A stretch of DNA of 7,508 nt from an uncultured Rhodoferax sp. (GCA_936943465.1 CAKZJN010000208.1:1-7508); one strand, 5' to 3'; positions 1 to 6,607 are shown, counted from the first letter of the stretch. Notes: generated by a model from the letters alone, not told the origin. Numbers and translations: made by a program.

Positions 1-804
1 ATCAGCATGCAGATTCAGACCATTCTGAACAGCGACATCGTCATGCAGTTTGACGAATGCACGCCCTATCTGTCGGTCGAACCCAAGACCAAGGGGCAGG
101 TCACCACCGAGCGCGAAGCGCGCAGTTCCATGGAGCTCAGCCTGCGCTGGGCGGCGCGTTGCAAGGACGAATTTGCCCGCCTGCAAAACCCCAACGCGCT
201 GTTTGGCATCGTGCAAGGCGGCATGCACACGCACTTGCGCGACGAATCTTTGGCTGGGCTGGAGAAGCTCGACTTCCCCGGCATTGCCGTGGGCGGCCTC
301 TCGGTGGGCGAACCCAAGGAAGACATGATGCGGGTCTTGAAGCACATCGGCCCGAAACTGCCGCAGCACAAGCCGCATTACCTGATGGGCGTTGGCACAC
401 CCGAAGACCTGATTGCCGGCGTGCAAAACGGTATCGACATGTTTGACTGCGTGATGCCGACCCGCAATGCGCGCAATGGCACGCTGTTCAGCCGTTTTGG
501 CGATCTAAAAATCCGCAATGCCCGCCACAAGGCCGACCCGCAACCGCTGGATACCACCTGCACCTGCTACGCCTGCGCGGGCAGCAGTGGCGTGTCATGG
601 GACAACGGCGGACGCGAGGGCTTTAGCCGTGCCTACCTGCACCACTTGGACCGCTGCGGCGAAATGCTCGGCCCGATGCTGGCTAGCGTGCACAACCTGC
701 ATTACTACCTGAACCTCATGCAGGAAGTGCGCGACGCGCTGGACGCGGGGCGCTTTGGCGCATACGTGGCGCAGTTCCACGCCGACCGCGCAAGAGGCGT
801 TTAA
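1..804 (+). CDS. tgt: Queuine tRNA-ribosyltransferase (TGT), 5' end missing
   Basis: This enzyme exchanges guanine-34 in GU(N) anticodons of tRNA Asp, Asn, His and Tyr for preQ1, a step of cytosolic queuosine synthesis. The frame is open from base 1; about 130 N-terminal residues lie outside the window, so the ATG at 7 is internal. Counting from that ATG: FDEC at 15-18 (substrate-pocket Asp), GIVQGG at 67-72, VGGLSVGE at 95-102, and GIDMFDCVMPTRNARNG at 142-158. Asp147 corresponds to the catalytic nucleophile (E. coli D264). Zinc ligands are the CTCYAC motif (Cys185, Cys187, Cys190) and His229 in SVHN. Compared with E. coli TGT as I recall it, there are about 10 extra residues after CTPY and about 13 between the CxCxxC motif and SRAYLHHL. 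The gene stops at 802-804 and overlaps the stop of the convergent chemoreceptor gene. Confidence 0.97.
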   Translation: MSMQIQTILNSDIVMQFDECTPYLSVEPKTKGQVTTEREARSSMELSLRWAARCKDEFARLQNPNALFGIVQGGMHTHLRDESLAGLEKLDFPGIAVGGLSVGEPKEDMMRVLKHIGPKLPQHKPHYLMGVGTPEDLIAGVQNGIDMFDCVMPTRNARNGTLFSRFGDLKIRNARHKADPQPLDTTCTCYACAGSSGVSWDNGGREGFSRAYLHHLDRCGEMLGPMLASVHNLHYYLNLMQEVRDALDAGRFGAYVAQFHADRARGV

Positions 805-2561
805 AAGGTTTCCCAGTCGTCGTCACCACCCGCGGGGGTGACCTTGGCGGTCAGCTTCGGCGGCGCAGCCGGTCCGACCGCGGGGGGCGCTTTGGGTGCG
901 GGGCGGGGGGTTGCGGGCTTGGGCCGGGCAGCGGCATCACCACGGCGTTCCGGACCCTTGAAGGGTTTGCCTTGCGACGAGGGCGCGCGCACAGCGACTT
1001 TGCTGGGGCTCGATTGGTGATCTGAAAGTTTGAAGACCGCCACGGCTTCGACCAACTCTTGCGCCTGGGTTTTGAGGCTGGTGGCAGCCGCCGCCATTTC
1101 TTCGACCAGCGCGGCGTTTTGTTGCGTGACCTGGTCCATCTGGGTCACCGCCTCGCCTACCTGAGCGACACCGGCCGACTGCTCGGAACTGGCCGAGCTG
1201 ATTTCGCCCATGATGTCGGTCACCCGACGAATCGAGGTCACCACCTCAGTCATGGTGGCACCGGCCTTGTCCACCAGCGCAGCACCATGCTCGACCCGCT
1301 CCACGCTGGCACCGATCAGTGCCTTGATTTCCTTGGCGGCCTCGGCGCTGCGCCCAGCCAGGCTGCGCACTTCGGATGCCACCACCGCAAAGCCGCGGCC
1401 TTGTTCGCCGGCGCGTGCCGCTTCCACGGCCGCGTTGAGCGCCAGAATATTCGTTTGAAAAGCAATGCCATCAATGACGCTGATGATGTCCGCAATCTTG
1501 CGCGAGCTCTCGTTGATGCCCTGCATGGTTTGCACCACCTGGCCCACCACTTCGCCGCCCTGCGCCGCCACGGTCGAAGCATTCATGGCCAACTGGTTGG
1601 CCTGGCGGGCGTTGTCGGCGTTTTGCTTTACCTGGGAGCCCAGTTGCTCCATGCTGGCTGCGGTTTGCTCCAGCGAACTTGCCTGGCTCTCGGTGCGGGC
1701 CGACAGGTCCTGGTTGCCCTGGGCAATTTCAACCGATGCGGTGGCCACACTCTCGGAGCCATGGCGTACGTTGGAAACCACCCGCACCAAGCCGCCCTGC
1801 ATTTCCTTGAGAGCCCGTAGCAGCATGCCGGTTTCGCTGTTGCCGGAGGCTTCAAACGCGTAGCTGAGGTCGCCATTGGCCACCGCGCGCGCCACATCCA
1901 CCGCCTGGTTAATCGGCTGGGTCACGGCCCGGGTAATCCAGAACGCTGCAAAGCCCGCAATGGCCAGGGCAACGGCGGATGTCAACGTCAACGTGGTTTG
2001 AATCTGGTCGATGGCGGTCGCCGCATCCACTTTGGCGACCTGCATCTGATCCTCCTGGAACTTCACCATGGCATCCACTGCGCCGAAATAGCGCGCCTCC
2101 ATCGGCTCAATTTCGGCCATCAGGATGGTCTTGGCAAGCTCCTGCGATTGGGTCGCTTGGGCCAGGAACTTCTGGCTCACGGGAATGTATTGCGCGCGCA
2201 CGTCGTTGAGCGCCTTCAGCAGGGCGCGGCCTTTTTCCGACTTGAAGGTGGGGTCGAGTTTGGCAAGCAGTTCCGAGTTGTCTTTTTGCAGCTTGCCGAT
2301 GGTGTCCACCGCCTTCTTGATGTCATCCGAGTCGGACACCAGAATCAGGTCGCGCTGCAGCCGCGCCGACTCTTTGACCCGGTCATTGAACAGGTGCAGG
2401 GCACTGATCTTTGGGTAGCGGTTGTCCACCACCGTGTCGAAGGCTTTTTCTGCCCCGCTGGCACGCACGTAGCTCAGGACGGACATGAGCAATATCAACA
2501 GAGCCAACAAGCCGAAGCCCAGGCGCAGTAGCGTAGAAATTTTGAGGTTGCTGGCATTCAT
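801..2561 (-). CDS. Methyl-accepting chemotaxis protein with C-terminal DWETF
   Basis: This is a 586-residue transmembrane chemoreceptor that should control CheA through CheW. Domains in order: a short cytoplasmic start; TM1 about 10-31; a periplasmic helical ligand-binding region about 32-190 of four-helix-bundle type; TM2 about 191-210; HAMP about 211-264; and a long coiled-coil signalling domain about 270-510. The conserved hairpin tip is at 363-393, with IAFQTNILALNAAVEAARAG at 366-385. A Pro/Ala/Lys-rich linker (about 512-580, containing GPERRG) leads to a terminal DWETF, matching the NWETF-type tether that docks CheR and CheB in E. coli Tar and Tsr. The ATG at 2559-2561 has an AAAGGGAG Shine-Dalgarno at 2571-2578, nine bases upstream. 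The FIST gene ends 23 bp upstream on the same strand, so co-transcription is likely. The ligand cannot be told from sequence. Confidence 0.96.
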   Translation of the reverse strand: MNASNLKISTLLRLGFGLLALLILLMSVLSYVRASGAEKAFDTVVDNRYPKISALHLFNDRVKESARLQRDLILVSDSDDIKKAVDTIGKLQKDNSELLAKLDPTFKSEKGRALLKALNDVRAQYIPVSQKFLAQATQSQELAKTILMAEIEPMEARYFGAVDAMVKFQEDQMQVAKVDAATAIDQIQTTLTLTSAVALAIAGFAAFWITRAVTQPINQAVDVARAVANGDLSYAFEASGNSETGMLLRALKEMQGGLVRVVSNVRHGSESVATASVEIAQGNQDLSARTESQASSLEQTAASMEQLGSQVKQNADNARQANQLAMNASTVAAQGGEVVGQVVQTMQGINESSRKIADIISVIDGIAFQTNILALNAAVEAARAGEQGRGFAVVASEVRSLAGRSAEAAKEIKALIGASVERVEHGAALVDKAGATMTEVVTSIRRVTDIMGEISSASSEQSAGVAQVGEAVTQMDQVTQQNAALVEEMAAAATSLKTQAQELVEAVAVFKLSDHQSSPSKVAVRAPSSQGKPFKGPERRGDAAARPKPATPRPAPKAPPAVGPAAPPKLTAKVTPAGGDDDWETF

Positions 2562-2584
2562 GGTCTGGCCCTCCCTTTATTTTG

Positions 2585-3835
2585 TTAAGTCGTAAAAACC
2601 GTCAATACGCCGGTGAAGCCATACAAATGGTCGTAGGCGATTTCGCCCCCGGCAAAAAATCCCACCAGCGGCACATCGCCTAGGGCCTTGCGCACCAATT
2701 GCAACTCGGCACTGGGGGCGCCAAAGTGCGGGCCGCCGCGCCCGGTGCAACTCACATACACGGCGCCAGCGATGCGCCGGGCCGGATGCGGTGCCGCTTC
2801 GGCTTCCGAAGCGGTCAGTGCATGGGCGGTTTGGAGCGGCATGTCAGCGGGCTCCAGCTCTTCGCGAATTTCAGCGCAGATGCGCATCAGATCAGCCCGT
2901 GCCGCCTGCGCGTTGCGCTGGCAAAAGGCCATGCGTGCACCTTGCTGGGCATAGTCGCCAATGGCCACACCTCGGCGTGTCGGGTCGAGCCCGACGATGG
3001 GACGCACCGTCACGTCGTTGCCAAAATTGCCGGTCTGGCGCACCAGTTCGCCGTCGGCCGCCGCCAGGCCCACCAGCGTGGAGCGCACCGCCTCAATCGC
3101 TTCTTGCGGCCTCTCCAGGCTGACCTGTAGCTCAGCCAGTAAAACGTCCAGAGCCGGCTCGCCATCGAGCTCCAAAATCAGGTTGTGCTCGGCCGCCGTG
3201 ACGGTGCGGGTGCGTGATACCGGCTTGCAACCCTGCGTCACCCGGGACACGAGGCCCACCTGCGGGCCAAAGGCCACCCCACTCAAACCACCACTGAATA
3301 CGCCACTGGCAGCCCCCTGCCCGCGAATATTGCCGTCCGCCGCTACGGCGAACTGCACGCTCGCGCTGCGGCTGGATGACAGCCCACCAAATAAAAAGCC
3401 CGCATCGGTGCGGCCAGCCAGCTCGGCAATCAGTTCGCTCACGTCGGGCGTGCTGCCATCGGCATGGACCAGGGCGGTATTGACTTCAAAGCCCAGACCC
3501 AACGGCGCCACGCCAGAAAAAATGCGGTACTGGTCCGATGGCAATTCGAGCAGCATGACGGCCAGCGCGGGTTCGTCAAAGTACTCCACGTTGTTGGAGG
3601 CAATGCCCACCCCCACGGTGCCGGACCAATCGGTGACGAGCTCCAGCTCGCCACTCAGGAACTCCAGAATCTCCTGTGCTTGGCCAGCATAGTGGTCGGT
3701 GATGTAGAGCAGCGCCAGGGTGGGGCTGCTGGCGTATTCGGGACGGGCCATTTGCGCACGCAACTGCGCCAGCACCAGCGCGGCGGCCATTTGCCACTGC
3801 GGATGGGTGGCATGACCGTAGGGAAACAGCTTCAT
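2585..3835 (-). CDS. FIST domain sensory protein (FIST_N plus FIST_C)
   Basis: This is a cytosolic protein of about 416 residues with no signal peptide or membrane segment. FIST domains are known as sensory modules, proposed to bind small ligands such as amino acids, and occur near signal-transduction genes. Counting from the ATG at 3833-3835, FIST_N spans roughly 40-235 (DWSGTVGVG at 69-77, GGLSSS at 150-155) and FIST_C roughly 235-400, ending in the family-typical CTGRGG (363-368) and GFFAGGEI (392-399). I chose this ATG because family members, as I recall them, begin close to the YGHATHPQW motif. An in-frame TTG at 3848-3850 would add five residues. Neither start has a good Shine-Dalgarno. 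phaM ends 26 bp upstream and the MCP gene starts 23 bp downstream, so it probably sits in one transcript with both and may feed ligand information into chemotaxis (inference). Confidence 0.9.
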   Translation of the reverse strand: MKLFPYGHATHPQWQMAAALVLAQLRAQMARPEYASSPTLALLYITDHYAGQAQEILEFLSGELELVTDWSGTVGVGIASNNVEYFDEPALAVMLLELPSDQYRIFSGVAPLGLGFEVNTALVHADGSTPDVSELIAELAGRTDAGFLFGGLSSSRSASVQFAVAADGNIRGQGAASGVFSGGLSGVAFGPQVGLVSRVTQGCKPVSRTRTVTAAEHNLILELDGEPALDVLLAELQVSLERPQEAIEAVRSTLVGLAAADGELVRQTGNFGNDVTVRPIVGLDPTRRGVAIGDYAQQGARMAFCQRNAQAARADLMRICAEIREELEPADMPLQTAHALTASEAEAAPHPARRIAGAVYVSCTGRGGPHFGAPSAELQLVRKALGDVPLVGFFAGGEIAYDHLYGFTGVLTVFTT

Positions 3836-3854
3836 ATCCGCCCGATTCAAATGC

Positions 3855-3873
3855 CCCGGGCCTAGCGCCCGGG
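3855..3873 (-). other. GC-rich hairpin at the phaM/FIST-gene junction
   Basis: Arms CCCGGGC (3855-3861) and GCCCGGG (3867-3873) pair perfectly across a 5-nt loop that includes most of the phaM stop codon (3862-3864). In the minus-strand transcript the hairpin ends 19 nt before the FIST-gene ATG and 4 nt before the alternative TTG. No U-run follows, so it is not a standard terminator. It could limit expression of the FIST gene, protect the phaM mRNA end, or be incidental. Confidence 0.4.
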
Positions 3874-4575
3874 CGCTTTCTTGGCCGGCGTCTTGCGACT
3901 GGCTGTTTTGGAGGCAGCGGTCTTCTTGCCGGCAGAAGTCGCCGACTTAAGGGCTTCTTTGGCCAGGCCGCTGGCCATATTTTTGGTCAGGTCCACGGCG
4001 GTCTTACCGGCCACTTCTTTCATGGCGTTGGCAGCAATGTGCTGAAACTGCTGGGTCAGCGAGCCCCAGAGCTGCAAGGGATCGACCATACCGCCGGGGG
4101 CGGGTGCCTTGGTCTTCGCTTTGGACGCCGGTTTTTCGGCGGGCTTGTCTGCGGGTTTCTCGGCCGTGCGGCTGACACCGCTGGCCACATCGGCCGCAGC
4201 CCGACTTGCCGATTCCGCCTTGGCCGAAGCTTTTTCCACGGTCGACGCAACCGAGTCCGCCGCCTTGAGTTTGAACGCATTGGCCACATCGGCCAGATTG
4301 AAATTCATGCCCTTGAGGGTTGCCAGCGTCATGCGCTGCACTTCCAGCGCCTGAATGGTGGCGGCCAGGGCGCGCGAGTTTTGCTCCAGCCAGAACTGCA
4401 CGTTCTTGAGTTCCTGAATACGCTTGTCGAGTTCTTCCACATTGAGCGTGGGCGCAACCCAATTGCCCATATTGGGCATTTGCGGGATGCTGGCACTCGC
4501 CCCTTTGGCCAGGCTCTGCAAAAAGTCAAATCCAGGTACGAATTTGCTGAAACCTGCGCTGTCTGAGTCGCTCAT
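3862..4575 (-). CDS. phaM: PhaM-type PHA granule regulatory protein
   Basis: PhaM of Ralstonia eutropha activates PHA synthase PhaC1, binds DNA, and attaches polyhydroxybutyrate granules to the nucleoid. This 237-residue protein has the same layout. The N-terminal region includes GFDFLQSLAKG (15-25) and PTLNVEELDKRI (42-53). A helical stretch follows (about 46-90, with WLEQNSRALAATIQALEVQR at 62-81). Then comes an Ala/Lys/Pro-rich middle (about 105-160) and a second conserved block, VDPLQLWGSLTQQFQHIAANAMKE in outline, at 164-187. The tail from about 210 is basic (KKTAASK, SRKTPAKKAPGR), resembling histone H1 and the DNA-binding tail of PhaM. The ATG at 4573-4575 has a strong AAAGGAG at 4581-4587. 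A plain phasin is the alternative, but the C-terminal block and basic tail favour PhaM. It is first in the phaM, FIST, MCP set, 106 bp after exbD. Confidence 0.85.
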   Translation of the reverse strand: MSDSDSAGFSKFVPGFDFLQSLAKGASASIPQMPNMGNWVAPTLNVEELDKRIQELKNVQFWLEQNSRALAATIQALEVQRMTLATLKGMNFNLADVANAFKLKAADSVASTVEKASAKAESASRAAADVASGVSRTAEKPADKPAEKPASKAKTKAPAPGGMVDPLQLWGSLTQQFQHIAANAMKEVAGKTAVDLTKNMASGLAKEALKSATSAGKKTAASKTASRKTPAKKAPGR

Positions 4576-4681
4576 GGTGTCTCCTTTGGGGCTGTTGGAT
4601 ATTCGCGTGAAACCTCTGTCTCACTGTACTCCATTGCACCCGCGCGAACGCACCCAAACACCGCCTATTTGCTGACCTTGA
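4576..4681. other. Gap between exbD and phaM
   Basis: These 106 bp separate the exbD stop from the phaM start. The only clear signal is the phaM Shine-Dalgarno (AAAGGAG, 4581-4587). I found no convincing -35/-10 pair and no terminator hairpin with a U-run. Whether phaM is read through from tonB-exbB-exbD or has its own promoter cannot be decided from sequence. Confidence 0.5.
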
Positions 4682-5089
4682 TCAACCCGGATCGGTAACA
4701 AACCCGATCTTCTTTAAGCCTGCGCGCTGGGCCGCCGCCATGGCGCGGGCCACCCGCTCGTAGCGCACCGCCTTGTCCCCCCGGATATGCAACTCTGGTT
4801 GCGGCGTTTGCGCGGCAGCCGCCGCCAGGCGGTCGGCCACATCGGCATCGGCCAGCGGGGTGTCGTTCCAGTAATAGGCCCCTGCCGCATCCACGCCAAA
4901 ACGGATGGTTTCTGGCTTGATGTTCTCGGGCTGGTTGGTGGCGCGCGGCAGGTCGATGTTGACCGCGTGCTGCATCACCGGCACGGTAATGATGAAGATG
5001 ATCAGCAGCACCAACATCACGTCCACCAGCGGCGTCATGTTGATCTCGTTCATCACCTCGTCGGTGTCGTCCTGGGTTCCGAAGGCCAT
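4682..5089 (-). CDS. exbD: ExbD biopolymer transport protein
   Basis: ExbD works with ExbB as the proton-driven motor that energises TonB. This 135-residue protein has a short cytoplasmic N-terminus, the NEINMTPLVDVMLVLLIIF motif at 14-32, and one transmembrane helix (about 21-42). Asp23 is the conserved membrane aspartate essential in ExbD and TolR (E. coli ExbD D25). A periplasmic domain follows with NIDLPRA (44-50) and the family-typical ELHIRGDK and VRYERVARAM stretches. Length is close to E. coli ExbD (about 141). The ATG at 5087-5089 has AAGGA at 5096-5100, with the upstream exbB stop (5100-5102) adjoining it. The 10-bp gap points to translational coupling. TolR is the alternative family member, but linkage to tonB favours ExbD. 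Confidence 0.93.
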   Translation of the reverse strand: MAFGTQDDTDEVMNEINMTPLVDVMLVLLIIFIITVPVMQHAVNIDLPRATNQPENIKPETIRFGVDAAGAYYWNDTPLADADVADRLAAAAAQTPQPELHIRGDKAVRYERVARAMAAAQRAGLKKIGFVTDPG

Positions 5090-5099
5090 GGCGGGTCCT

Positions 5100-5795
5100 T
5101 TAGCCCTGCTTGCTCTGCCCGACGCGCGAGCCGGTCACAAAGTAGGCGTGTAGATCGTGGGCAAAGCGGTTGAGCTGGGAGATCACCTTCTTGTTGGCCC
5201 GCACCAGCGCGTTGTAGCCCAGCACCGCTGGAATCGCCACCGCCAGTCCCAGCGCGGTCATGATCAGCGCCTCGCCAATCGGGCCGGCCACCTTGTCGAT
5301 GGTGGCCTGCCCGGCCACACCAATTGACATCAGCGCGTGGTAAATCCCCCAGACCGTTCCAAACAGTCCAACGAATGGGGCTGTAGAACCCGCCGAGGCC
5401 AAAATCGCCAGCCCCGACTGCATGCGCGCGGTGCTGTCGTCCACGCTGTTGCGCAGGCTGCGCGTAACCCAGTCGCTGAAGTCAAAGCTTTCGTGCAGTT
5501 CGGGCGAGGCACCGGCCTTGCCCTGCAAGTGGGCGGAAGCCTTCTGGCCCTCCCGGGCCAACGCCACAAACGGGCTATCGACGGCACCAAGCGCTGCCAA
5601 GCCTTGCTCGAAATCACGCGCGTGCCAAAAGGCTTCGACCGCGCGGGCCTGCGCAGTGAGTTGGCGCAGGTCCAAAATTCTGAACAAAATCACCAGCCAC
5701 GAAGCCAGCGACATGGCCAGCAAAATCAGCAAGACGACGCGGCTGACCGCGTCACCCTGCACCCACACATTAACCAGACCGAACTGGGGGTTCAT
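5100..5795 (-). CDS. exbB: ExbB proton channel protein (MotA/TolQ/ExbB family)
   Basis: ExbB forms the inner-membrane oligomer that, with ExbD, uses the proton motive force to energise TonB. The protein has 231 residues and three membrane segments: about 17-39, 129-155 and 173-195, with a large cytoplasmic loop between the first two. Family motifs are GLFGTVWGIYHAL (143-155) and IGEALIMTALGLAVAIPAV (173-191). Thr147, Glu175 and Thr180 match the conserved E. coli ExbB residues T148, E176 and T181. No long N-terminal periplasmic extension is present, as in the short ExbB type. The ATG at 5793-5795 is preceded by GGGAG (5805-5809). The tonB stop (5802-5804) is only 6 bp before the start, so coupled translation from tonB is likely. 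Confidence 0.95.
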   Translation of the reverse strand: MNPQFGLVNVWVQGDAVSRVVLLILLAMSLASWLVILFRILDLRQLTAQARAVEAFWHARDFEQGLAALGAVDSPFVALAREGQKASAHLQGKAGASPELHESFDFSDWVTRSLRNSVDDSTARMQSGLAILASAGSTAPFVGLFGTVWGIYHALMSIGVAGQATIDKVAGPIGEALIMTALGLAVAIPAVLGYNALVRANKKVISQLNRFAHDLHAYFVTGSRVGQSKQG

Positions 5796-5801
5796 CGCAC
5801 A

Positions 5802-6470
5802 TTACTCCCGGGGTTTAAATCGAATCGGAACGTCCACTGTCATTTCAACCGGCACGCCATTGCGTTTGCCGGGCACGAAAGTCCAACCGGTTAGCGCCTG
5901 CAGGGCCGACTGATCCAGCCGCTCAAAGCCACTGGATGTCTTGATGCTGACCGCCTTGGCCCGCCCCTCGGCATCCACCAGCACCGACAACAGCACAAGG
6001 CCGGATTCTCGACGACGTTCGCTGGCAGGCGGGTAGACCGGCGTGGGGTTGTGCAGGTAGTTGGCATCGGTGGTTGGCAACTCCAACTTGACCGGTGCAG
6101 GCGCCACCACCGGTGCTGCAGCCGGTGCGGCGCGTGGTGTGACGGTTCCGGTCGGGGCATTGGGTGCAGGCGGCGCGTCGGCAACGGCGACCGGTGCGGG
6201 GGCTGGCGCTGCTACGGGTGCTGCAGGAGTGGGCACAGGAACGGGCGGCGGAGATTGTTGCGGGGCGGCTTGGGGCGGCTGCCTGGCCGGCTTGGGTGGT
6301 TCAGCCACCGGTGGCTTGGGTGGCGGCGGCAACTCCGCGAGTTGGGCGACCGGCACCACCATCTCCGCGTCCTGCAAAACGCGCTGCAACAGCCCCACTT
6401 GTAGGGCCCAAAGCATTAGGGCGTGCAGGAGCAGCACAGCACACACGATCAGGATACGGAAACGCGACAC
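5802..6470 (-). CDS. tonB: TonB energy transducer, GTG start
   Basis: TonB spans the periplasm and transmits energy from ExbB/ExbD to outer-membrane receptors. The protein has 222 residues: one N-terminal membrane anchor (about 5-26) carrying His16, which matches the essential anchor histidine of E. coli TonB (H20), although the serine four residues earlier is replaced by valine. A long Pro/Ala-rich spacer follows (about 46-128), then a C-terminal TonB fold from about 138 with PVYPPAS (144-150), LLSVLVDAEGRAK (160-172) and ALTGWTFVPGKRNG (192-205), ending in a TVDVPIRF strand. The start is GTG at 6468-6470 with no recognisable Shine-Dalgarno; an in-frame stop lies 24 bp upstream, so no much longer start exists. 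It heads tonB-exbB-exbD and is divergent from a TonB-dependent receptor gene, its likely partner. Confidence 0.93.
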   Translation of the reverse strand: MSRFRILIVCAVLLLHALMLWALQVGLLQRVLQDAEMVVPVAQLAELPPPPKPPVAEPPKPARQPPQAAPQQSPPPVPVPTPAAPVAAPAPAPVAVADAPPAPNAPTGTVTPRAAPAAAPVVAPAPVKLELPTTDANYLHNPTPVYPPASERRRESGLVLLSVLVDAEGRAKAVSIKTSSGFERLDQSALQALTGWTFVPGKRNGVPVEMTVDVPIRFKPRE

Positions 6471-6524
6471 AACAGGTTGACGGGCGTAAATTCAGAAGAC
6501 GCAAGTGTTACACGCAAAGGGGAT

Positions 6525-6537
6525 TTCCATTTTGGAA
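6525..6537. repeat. Short perfect inverted repeat, possible operator
   Basis: TTCCA-TTT-TGGAA has perfect 5-bp arms around a 3-bp centre. It lies between the candidate tonB promoter and the tonB start, 55 bp before the GTG. It could be a regulator site, but a repeat this short may be chance. Confidence 0.25.
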
Positions 6538-6579
6538 CACCGGTTGTCACACCTTGCCGCTCCTCCTGGCAATCAAGCA

Positions 6580-6607
6580 ATTAATGCACCGGGCTTGGGG
6601 TGTTCAG
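6580..6607 (-). promoter_or_regulatory. Candidate promoter for tonB-exbB-exbD
   Basis: On the minus strand an extended -10 reads TGC then ATTAAT (-10 at 6580-6585). A weak -35, CTGAAC, lies at 6602-6607 with a 16-bp spacer. Transcription would begin near 6573, leaving a leader of about 100 nt that includes the AGGAGGAG motif. The hexamers match consensus only partly (4/6 and 3/6), so this is tentative. Confidence 0.25.

Noticed and set aside
1059..1820. Long open frame (253 codons) on the plus strand opposite the MCP gene
   Set aside because: The minus strand encodes an unmistakable chemoreceptor here, including the invariant hairpin tip. The plus-strand translation is His/Arg/Leu-rich with no recognisable domain, as expected of a mirror frame in GC-rich DNA.
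2562..2584. Possible flagellar sigma-28 promoter (TAAAG) before the MCP gene
   Set aside because: TAAAG occurs at the ribosome-binding site, but no GCCGATAA-like -10 follows at the required spacing and the MCP start codon falls within the would-be promoter.
2961..3692. Plus-strand open frame (243 codons) opposite the FIST gene
   Set aside because: Its product is rich in Ser, Pro, Thr and Arg without domain features, and the opposite strand carries both FIST domains in full.
4588..4681. Promoter for phaM
   Set aside because: TACAGT and GAATAT can be picked as -10 hexamers, but neither has a credible -35 at 16-18 bp.
6576..6591. Possible sigma-54 promoter on the minus strand upstream of tonB (GG-N10-GC with TTGCT)
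   Set aside because: The -12 part fits but the -24 part (CGGTGCA) departs from TGGCACG, and no enhancer-type sites or sigma-54 context are visible.
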